Below are positions 7,203-12,498 of a stretch of 12,498 bases of DNA, piece by piece (positions within the stretch are counted from its first letter, which is position 1; the number at the start of each line of letters is the position of its first letter). Origin of the DNA: CAJBLF01 sp964542965 (lineage in GTDB: Bacteria; Patescibacteriota; Gracilibacteria; Absconditabacterales; Absconditicoccaceae); NCBI GenBank assembly GCA_964542965.1, contig CAZIVH010000026.1, forward strand, positions 1 through 12,498. The letters run 5' to 3'. The notes beneath the pieces were generated by a model. That model saw only the letters and a program-made list of their open reading frames with translations. It searched no databases and had not been told where the DNA came from. The translations under genes and the position numbers were made by a program.

Positions 7203-8282
7203 ATGATGAAAGATTTTATGATACTGGCTATCAATCCAGGTTCTACCTCTACCAAGATTGCTGTTTTCCAAAACGACAAAGAGATATTCATCAAAAATAT
7301 CAAACATCCTGCAGAAGAGATTGCGCAGTATCAGCATGTCGCTGACCAGTTCGCTTTCCGTAAAGAACTAATTCTCCAGGAATTGAAAGCAACCAATATA
7401 GACGTCCAAACCCTAGATGCGATCGTCGGAAGATGAGGAATTTTGAAGCCGATACCTTCTGGAGTATATGAAGTCAACGATAGCATGGTCCACGATCTCC
7501 AGGACAAACCGCTCAAAGAACATGCCAGCAATCTCGGTGCATTGATTGCGAGAGATATCGCAGCATCTATTCCCTGAGCGAAAGCGTTTATCGCTGACCC
7601 CGTCGTCGTCGACGAACTTACTGACGTAGCGAGGATGTCATGACATCCCTTGTTCAAACGTGAATCGATTTTCCATGCCTTGAACCAAAAAGCTATCGCT
7701 CGTCAGCATGCGGCAAGTGTCGGCAAAAAATATGAAGAGATGAATCTTATCGTCGTCCATATGGGTGGATGAGTATCTATCGGTGCGCATCATCACGGAA
7801 AAGTCGTCGATGTGAATAATGCGATAGACGGAGAAGGACCATTCTCTCCTGAGAGAAGCGGAGCTTTGCCTGCAGGAGATCTCGTAAGATTATGCTTCAG
7901 CGGAAAATATACCCAAGGAGAGATGATGAATATCATCGTCGGAAAAGGTGGTATGGTAGGATTCTTGTGAACGAATAATGCGTACGATGCCGAGATGAAA
8001 GCATTGGCTGGAGATGCTGATGCCAAGAAAGTCTTTGAAGCGTTTGTGTATCAAGTAGCGAAGTATATCGGCGCTATGGCGACGGTTTTGAAGTGCGATG
8101 TCGACGCGATCCTGTTGACCGGCGGCATGGCAAAAAGCACATGGTTGACTGATCAGATAGCAGATCGCGTCCAGAGACTCGCGCCGGTGACTGTGTATCC
8201 TGGTGAAGACGAGATGCGTGCGTTGGCCATGAATGGCCTTATGGCGCTCAAAGGCGAGATGGACATCCTCGAGTACAAATAA
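7203..8282 (+). CDS. buk: Butyrate kinase (ASKHA acetokinase family)
   Basis: A 359-residue kinase of the acetate/butyrate kinase family. It interconverts butyryl phosphate + ADP and butyrate + ATP, giving substrate-level ATP in the cytosol. It carries the family motifs in order: NPGSTSTK (11-18), VGRGG at 75-79, HASNLG, DPVVVDEL, ESIFHALNQKAIARQ, VHMGGGVSIGAHHHG, VDVNNAIDGEGPFSPERSG, GDLVRLCFSGKYT, TGGMA and YPGEDEM. The close match throughout is specific for butyrate kinase rather than acetate kinase. Length is typical. Five Gly codons are TGA (7434, 7575, 7641, 7770, 7968), including the third Gly of HMGGG. ATGs at 7203, 7206 and 7218 are all possible starts and no Shine-Dalgarno is seen. 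Its usual partner phosphotransbutyrylase (ptb) is not in this window. Branched-chain acyl phosphates are possible substrates. Confidence 0.95.
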
Positions 8283-8367
8283 ATCGATCTGCTTGTATTT
8301 TTTTGGCAAAAACGTACCTTGAAGCTGATTCCTCAAAAAAAACGCTTTTATCTTTTTGCGGATCGGT

Positions 8368-8523
8368 ATGCGTGAAGACTATAGCGAGTATATCCCCGAA
8401 AGGGATCCCGTTATCAAAGAAACCAGCCAAGATCTGGAAGATCTTCACGACGATATTTTGGATTCACTAGAACAACAAGAATGACCAATTACGAATGACG
8501 AATGATCAATTACGAATTATTAA
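8368..8523 (+). CDS. Small acidic hypothetical protein running into a repeat
   Basis: A 51-residue ORF, strongly acidic (MREDYSEYIPERDP..., DLEDLHDDILDSLEQQE). Its native sequence seems to end at residue 38. The TGA there reads as Gly, and 13 further residues (GPITNDEGSITNY) come from the left copy of the ATTACGAAT repeat, with the TAA inside the repeat. The frame is open upstream to a TTG at 8293, which would add 25 residues including FFGKNVPGSGF and place the start 11 nt after the butyrate kinase stop. I cannot assign a function. It may be the remains of a gene cut by the repeat unit, or a real small protein co-transcribed with buk. Confidence 0.4.
8486..8523 (+). repeat. Left inverted repeat, ATTACGAAT family
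   Basis: Contains CAATTACGAAT at 8486-8496 and 8507-8517, with GACGAATGA between. The reverse complement of 8901-8940 gives the same CAATTACGAAT start and further ACGAATTA units, so the two blocks face each other around the four-helix-bundle gene. Confidence 0.7.
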
Positions 8524-8549
8524 CGTATTTTATCATTGTATAAAGGATT

Positions 8550-8909
8550 ATGAAAGATAATGTCATTCAACAAAAAAGCTATGAATTTTCTCTTGCAATA
8601 GTCAAAGCATATAAATCTTTAGTTGAAGAAAAACAAGAATATACGTTATCAAAGCAACTGCTCAAAAGCTGAACATCCATATGAGCGAACATCGAAGAAG
8701 CCATAGGCGGTCAGTCAAAAAAAGATTTTTTATCAAAAATGAGTATTGCCTACAAAGAAGCCAGAGAAACAAAATATCGGATACGTCTATTGAAAGATAC
8801 AAATTATCTATCTATGTCTTTTGCCGAATCGCTCGACATTCAAGTAGAAGAAATACTAAGAATCCTTTGATCAATACAAAAATCATTAAAAACCACATCC
8901 AATTCTTAA
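8550..8909 (+). CDS. Four-helix bundle protein (23S rRNA IVS / S23-like family)
   Basis: A 119-residue helical protein of the 'four helix bundle protein' family, first noted in 23S rRNA intervening sequences and widespread in CPR and Bacteroidetes. The hallmark is SGTSIGANIEEAIGGQS at residues 40-56, followed by KKDFLSKMSIAYKEARETKY. The N-terminal helix is SLAIVKAYKSL. Gly41, Gly45 and Gly107 are TGA codons; Gly41 and Gly45 lie in the conserved turn. Homologues form pentamers and their role is unknown. ATG at 8550 follows a modest AAGGA. The gene sits between inverted ATTACGAAT repeats and takes its TAA from the right one, so it looks like cargo of a small repeat-bounded unit. Confidence 0.88.
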
Positions 8910-8940
8910 TTCGTAATTCGTAATTTTTAATTCGTAATTG
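8901..8940 (+). repeat. Right inverted repeat, ATTACGAAT family
   Basis: Four AATTC/TTAATTCGTAATT-type units in 40 nt. Its reverse complement resembles 8486-8523. It supplies the stop codon of the four-helix-bundle gene and ends 4 nt before the ATG at 8945, so it also forms the 5' region of the next gene. Confidence 0.75.
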
Positions 8941-8944
8941 AATA

Positions 8945-9988
8945 ATGTTTTATATCCGATACGAACATCTTTCCGAATCGCATCCGAGTTTCCGCGTCTA
9001 CAAGATCCGCGAGCAGGAACAGATTTTGCAGTATATACTCCACGAGAATCTCGTCAAGATCACCGATGAATCGCTAGAATATCCCAAATATACGCATTAT
9101 TTCATGCTCGACGAAAGCAGATTCGCTTTTTTCAGATTCGATATCTTCCAGACATTCGACAAGAAATTTACCTTCCAAGATCTCAAAGACATCATCGAAG
9201 ATAGATGCCAAGCTACCAAAAAATACAACGATGTCGACGGAGAAAGGATCATGGTCTATATCGACAGCATCCATGTGAACGGCGAAGAGAAGAAGCACGT
9301 CATCGGAGAGTCCGGGGAAATCTTCTTTAGATTGTATATCGTCTATCTCAACAAGAAGACGATGAACGTCATCAATTCCGTCTACGGGAATCTCCTGGCC
9401 GTACAGAATATCAATATTCTCCCCCAATCTTTCCACACCCTCATCTTCCTCAGAAACAATCTCAAAAAAGATAATTTCGTGCTGCTCTATATCACAGAGC
9501 ATTCCTGCAAAGCCATCAAGATCCAGAACGGATTCTATCACGCCGTGGATACGCTCAATCTCGGGATGGGCGCATTGAAACAGATGTACAAAGACAACTG
9601 AATAGTCCAATATCGGTACAAGACCTATGATTTCATCGAGCAGAATCCGCTCGCCAAAGAGCTCGTCAAAGAGACGCTGCAATTCTATTCCCAGCTTTTC
9701 TGCAAACGATTCAACGAAAAATGATTGACCTGAACGGACGTCATCGTCATCTCCCCTATCACGAAAAACGTCCACTTCATCGAGACCTTCAACGAAGAAT
9801 ATAAAAAACTGACGAACAACTATGTGGTCCCGTTCCATCATTCGGAGAAGCTCAATAATTTTGGTAAAGTCCGAGATCCTGATGATATGGATGCGATAAT
9901 ATTGATGAACCGCGACGAGAAAATCAGAAACACCTTATTGGGAACAAGAGATGAGGGACAAGGGACAAGCGAAGAAATTGAGTTGTAA
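8945..9988 (+). CDS. Hypothetical protein, possibly actin-like (FtsA/PilM-type) fold
   Basis: A 347-residue protein I do not recognise with certainty. It is charged and soluble, with no signal peptide or membrane helix. Residues 170-215 (NFVLLYITEHSCKAIKIQNG, then AVDTLNLGMGAL) have the spacing of an actin-fold phosphate-2 strand-turn-strand followed by a glycine turn, as in FtsA or PilM, but the usual DxG residues are absent, so this is only a suggestion. TGA encodes three Gly (9599, 9722, 9731). The last part, about residues 333-343, is encoded by GGGACAAG-type short repeats (9939-9970) and is probably recent sequence. ATG at 8945 abuts the right inverted repeat, so the native promoter has probably been displaced or replaced. 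A terminator follows the TAA. Confidence 0.7.
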
Positions 9989-9996
9989 TCATAAAA

Positions 9997-10026
9997 GCCC
10001 GGTATCGCTACCGAGCCTTTTTTTTT
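9997..10026. terminator. Bidirectional terminator between convergent operons
   Basis: GCCCGGTA (9997-10004), TCGC loop, TACCGAGC (10009-10016), one C-A mismatch, then nine Ts (10018-10026). On the minus strand the same hairpin is followed by TTTT. It serves the gene ending at 9988 and the acetyltransferase operon whose last stop is at 10025-10027. Confidence 0.75.
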
Positions 10027-10468
10027 ATTCGTATTGCATGATGATAAAATCTATGCCGTGTTCTTGCGCCCGTTTCCCTGTATAGACAAGCTTCTCGGGA
10101 ATGTTTTGGGTGATGATGTGGAATCAAAGTTTTTCGTAATACGGTCCGAGTGTTCTCCTCGTCGCAAGATAGATCTGTTTATCTCATTGCTTGTCGTGAA
10201 TGAGCGCTTCAGAGATCGCCAATCACAGCTTATGTCATCTGTAGTGTTCATCGACCCGCAACGATCACAATTCATATTCATTCGTTCCTATCTCAAAGAG
10301 CCTACCGAATGCAACGATTTTCTCCGCATCCTTTATGAGATAAAACTGTCCCTTGTCGATCAAGTAGCGTGAAAGGTCGTTCTGTTCCATGATCGAAATC
10401 ATCTGTACGTAATCCGTGTCAGTGATTTTTTTTTCTAATGTAAGTCAGGGAGACACTGGATACTGCAT
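10025..10468 (-). CDS. GNAT family N-acetyltransferase
   Basis: Visible only with TGA as Gly: 147 residues forming a compact GNAT domain, which moves an acetyl group from acetyl-CoA to an amine. The order fits the fold. A central strand YELGSLRVDEHYRG leads into the acetyl-CoA pyrophosphate loop RGHKLG at 77-82. IYLATRR follows at 99-105, and the C-terminal motif YYEKLGFHII at 110-119. Six Gly codons are TGA (residues 8, 68, 78, 82, 95, 115), including both loop glycines and the one in YEKLGF, so the standard code would give only fragments. The substrate cannot be read from sequence. It is the last gene of a three-GNAT run, 24 nt after its neighbour. ATG at 10468 gives full length; internal Met23 is possible. 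Confidence 0.85.
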
Positions 10469-10492
10469 GATTTTTTTATAAGGAATAAAAAT

Positions 10493-11044
10493 CTATTTTT
10501 TGGGTATCCTGTACATCACTTCGTTAAGGATTTTCTTTGGATCCAAGGTTTGCACTAATGTCACTTTTTCTTTTCCTTGGTCGTCCTTTTCGGTTATTCC
10601 GCCTAAGCTTTCAGCGATTTTCCTGCTTCAGATATTATCTTTATCTACGGGATATCTGATATAGCCGAAGTCGAGATGCTGCTGTGCCCGTTTTTCGAGG
10701 GCTGCTACCGCTTCCCTACCGATTTTCTTGCCGAAAGCAGCTGTCTTAATCCGAATGCCGAGTTCGGGAATACGTTCCTGTATACGATGTAATCCTACGT
10801 TTCCCAAAAACTCTTTAGTCTGCTTGTCCAATATAGTCATTTGTAATTCTTTTCCTATTGCTCTCTTCTTGATCACGCTATCGACTCGCGCTTTAGTTTC
10901 GCTGATCTCTTTTGGTGTCATAGGCATCATATACTTTGTCACCTCATCGGTAAATTCCTTGAAAATCTCTTCGGTATATTCGTGTGTTGTCGGGACCAAG
11001 AGCAAGCGCTCAGTCTCTATGGTTATTGTTGCTATGTTTTCCAT
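10493..11044 (-). CDS. GNAT acetyltransferase, RimJ/RimL-like (paralogue 1)
   Basis: A 183-residue protein starting with the RimJ/RimL-type opening ETERLLLVPTT and continuing EEIFKEFTDEVTKYMMPMTP. The ILDKQTKEFLGNVGLHRI strand precedes ELGIRIKTAAFGKKIGREAV, the acetyl-CoA loop. The usual first Arg of the R/QxxGxG/A loop is Phe or Ala here, which weakens the motif. IGSRKIAESLGGI near 138-150 is the end of the fold; Gly139 is TGA (10628-10630), which would otherwise truncate it. RimJ/RimL relatives acetylate protein N-termini or small amines; which one is unknown. It is a close relative of the gene upstream (DEVTKY, SRKIAESLGG versus TRKIAERLGG), so the pair arose by tandem duplication. The stop is TAG. 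Confidence 0.88.
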
Positions 11045-11067
11045 GATGATATAATAATAAGGTAAAA

Positions 11068-11625
11068 TTATTTCTTGTAGATTCTGTATTGTACTGCAGA
11101 GAAACTTGAAGACTTATCGAATTTCCATTCAGTGAAGACTTTTTCTTTGCCGTCTTCGTCAACCTGCAAAATTCCTCCCAAACGTTCTGCGATTTTTCTG
11201 GTCGCTACGTTATCTACATGTGCATCATAAATGATGTAGTCAAAATCTTTGTTATCTTCCAATCGTTTGATGACAGTTGTTATCATCTCTTTTCCATATC
11301 CTTTTCCTCGAGCCGATTGTTTCAATCGCAATCCTACTTCTGGAGTACGAGTATTCAAATCCATCACACCGGCTGTTCAGATGAAATCACCAGCCTTATC
11401 TGTTACGATAAAATTGATATGCTCGCCTTTTTCATACGTCTCTTTGCTCCTGATAATCCGATCCTTTTCTTGTTGGATATCGGTAGGCGTAGATACTCTC
11501 AAGTATTTGGTTACTTCGTCGGTGAGTTCCTTGAAGATCTCTTCGACGTATTTCATACTCAATAGTTCTCGATTGAGTTTCTCAGTACTAAAAAATATGT
11601 CATTGGTTTCTATGTTTTTTTCCAT
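11068..11625 (-). CDS. GNAT acetyltransferase, RimJ/RimL-like (paralogue 2)
   Basis: A 185-residue protein and the first of the three GNAT genes. EEIFKELTDEVTKYLRVSTP (from about residue 28) mirrors paralogue 1. INFIVTDKAGDFIGTAGVMD is the central strand with Gly83 encoded by TGA (11377-11379); read as a stop this TGA splits the gene in two. VGLRLKQSARGKGYGKEMIT contains an intact acetyl-CoA loop RGKGYG, unlike paralogue 1. NVATRKIAERLGGI completes the fold. ATG at 11625 lies about 20 nt after the hairpin that follows the ABC gene, so the GNAT run probably has its own transcription start or depends on read-through. The 23-nt space to paralogue 1 suggests co-transcription. Confidence 0.88.
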
Positions 11626-11645
11626 GATAGTATGATTAATGATAA

Positions 11646-11682
11646 AACGATGTTGCGCGTCCGACGAGCGGACGACATCGTT
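11646..11682 (-). terminator. Hairpin after the ABC exporter gene
   Basis: AACGATGT (11646-11653) pairs with ACATCGTT (11675-11682), and GTCCG with CGGAC inside, with a small asymmetric internal loop. On the minus strand it is followed by TTTTAT. It lies 15 nt after the ABC stop codon. The T-run is short, so termination may be partial and allow read-through into the GNAT genes. Confidence 0.55.
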
Positions 11683-11697
11683 CTATCGTCCTTTCGT

Positions 11698-12498
11698 CTA
11701 TTCGCTCTCCGGTATGAATCCTCATGATTGGATATCCCGGAGCTTCTTGTATATTCCATGCTCTTGTGCGAGCAATTCGCTATGGCTTCACTTCTCGATG
11801 ATCTGGCCCTTGTCCATGACGATGATTCTATCCATTTTCATGATCGTTGAAAGCCTATGTGCGATGACGATAGCGGTCTTGTTTTTCATGACCTCGTCCA
11901 TCGCTTCCTGGATCAGGTGCTCTGATTCGGAGTCTAATGATGAGGTCGCTTCATCAAGGACGATAATCCTCTTGTTTTCAAGAATAGCTCTTGCGATAGC
12001 GACTCTCTGTCTCTCTCCGCCCGAAAGTTTGATTCCGCGCTCACCGACTAAGGTATCGTAACCGTCTTTCATTTTGGAAATGAAGTCGTGGCAGCGCGCC
12101 ATCTTAGCAGCAGCGATAATCTCTTCTTCCGTTGCATCGGGATTGCCGTAGGCGATATTTTCTCTGATCGACCTATGGAAGAGTACGGTATCTTGCGGGA
12201 CCATAGAGATCTGCGATCTCAAGGAATCCTGCTTCACCTGTGCGATATCCTGTCCATCAATCATGATTTTTCCTCCTTGGATATCAAAGAAGCGGAACAA
12301 TAATTTTACGAGCGTCGTCTTTCCGGAACCGGATTGACCGACGATCGCGACCTTTTCTCCGGCCTTGATCCTAAGGTCGAGACCGTTGAAGATATTCTTT
12401 CCATCGATATATTGGAATTGAACGTTATCAAATTCGACCTTGCCTGCAGTGACGTTCAAGAGCGCATCTGAATGATCGATGATCTCATGAGGTTCATC
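11698..12498 (-). CDS. ABC exporter (type IV, MsbA/ABCB-like), C-terminal nucleotide-binding domain, partial
   Basis: The last 266 residues of a transporter whose N-terminal part, presumably the membrane domain, lies outside the window. The visible portion is a complete ATPase domain: aromatic-loop Tyr30, Walker A GQSGSGKT at 54-61, Q-loop Gln102 in SMVPQD, signature LSGGERQ at 158-164, Walker B IIVLDEATSSLD with Asp182/Glu183, and switch His204 in IAHRLST. The opening EPHEIIDHSDAL is the linker that follows the membrane domain in fused exporters of lipid A, lipids, peptides or drugs. Two Gly near the C-terminus are TGA, one in IIEKGSHSELL; the protein ends with TAG. No start codon should be placed inside the window. 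The substrate is unknown; a heterodimeric partner could lie upstream. Confidence 0.92.

Noticed and set aside
7890..8336. Minus-strand open frame of 148 codons
   Set aside because: It is antisense to butyrate kinase, whose frame is certain.
8901..8940. CRISPR repeats
   Set aside because: The short AT-rich units are adjacent without spacers and face an inverted partner; no cas genes are present.
9074..9841. Long open frame of 255 codons on the minus strand
   Set aside because: It is antisense to the 8945-9988 gene. Its product is an unnatural Asp/Glu/Val/Phe-rich sequence, as expected from complementing that gene's codons.
11218..11635. Plus-strand open frames opposite the second GNAT paralogue
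   Set aside because: They are antisense shadows; the minus strand carries a clear GNAT domain.

Overview
The window reads sensibly only if TGA is translated as glycine (genetic code 25). That code is known from the candidate phyla Gracilibacteria (BD1-5/GN02) and Absconditabacteria (SR1), so the source is most likely an uncultivated patescibacterium (CPR) of that clade. In-frame TGAs fall exactly where conserved proteins need Gly: TopA 'GLSAG-RVQS', the last residue of the GIY...YIG motif, the first Gly of an OLD-type Walker A, butyrate kinase 'HMGGG' and GNAT 'RGHKLG'. All fourteen coding regions called here end in TAA or TAG, never TGA. Read with the standard code, topA, the OLD ATPase, the kinase, the acetyltransferases and others fall apart into pieces.

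Layout. (1) 1-1625: a tiny GIY-YIG endonuclease gene, a GC-rich multi-hairpin element downstream of it (RNA or palindromic repeat), two near-identical terminators around this pair, and two small hypothetical genes. (2) 1626-1725: a run of 100 Ns, probably a scaffold gap of unknown true size. (3) 1727-4183: complete topA with its terminator. (4) 4184-about 7100: an AT-rich island. It holds a 617-residue ATPase-TOPRIM protein resembling OLD/PARIS anti-phage effectors and, convergent to it, an NlpC/P60-like Cys-His hydrolase gene bracketed by 36-bp direct repeats that are copies of the terminator. (5) 7203-8282: butyrate kinase. (6) 8368-9988: a small acidic ORF, a four-helix-bundle gene inside inverted ATTACGAAT-type repeats, and a 347-residue protein of unknown function. 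(7) 12498-10025 on the minus strand: the C-terminal half of an ABC exporter, then three tandem GNAT acetyltransferases, two of them clear paralogues, ending at a shared convergent terminator.

Housekeeping or metabolic genes (topA, buk, ABC exporter, GNATs) have moderate GC. Between and beside them lie three small accessory units (GIY-YIG plus hairpins; NlpC gene between terminator copies; four-helix bundle between inverted repeats). In two of the three the boundary sequence is a duplicated intrinsic terminator, which suggests terminators act as insertion or recombination sites here. The best candidates for undescribed biology are the GIY-YIG/hairpin unit, the terminator-flanked units in general, and the fused OLD/PARIS-like gene. 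Shine-Dalgarno sequences are mostly absent, so several starts are uncertain.
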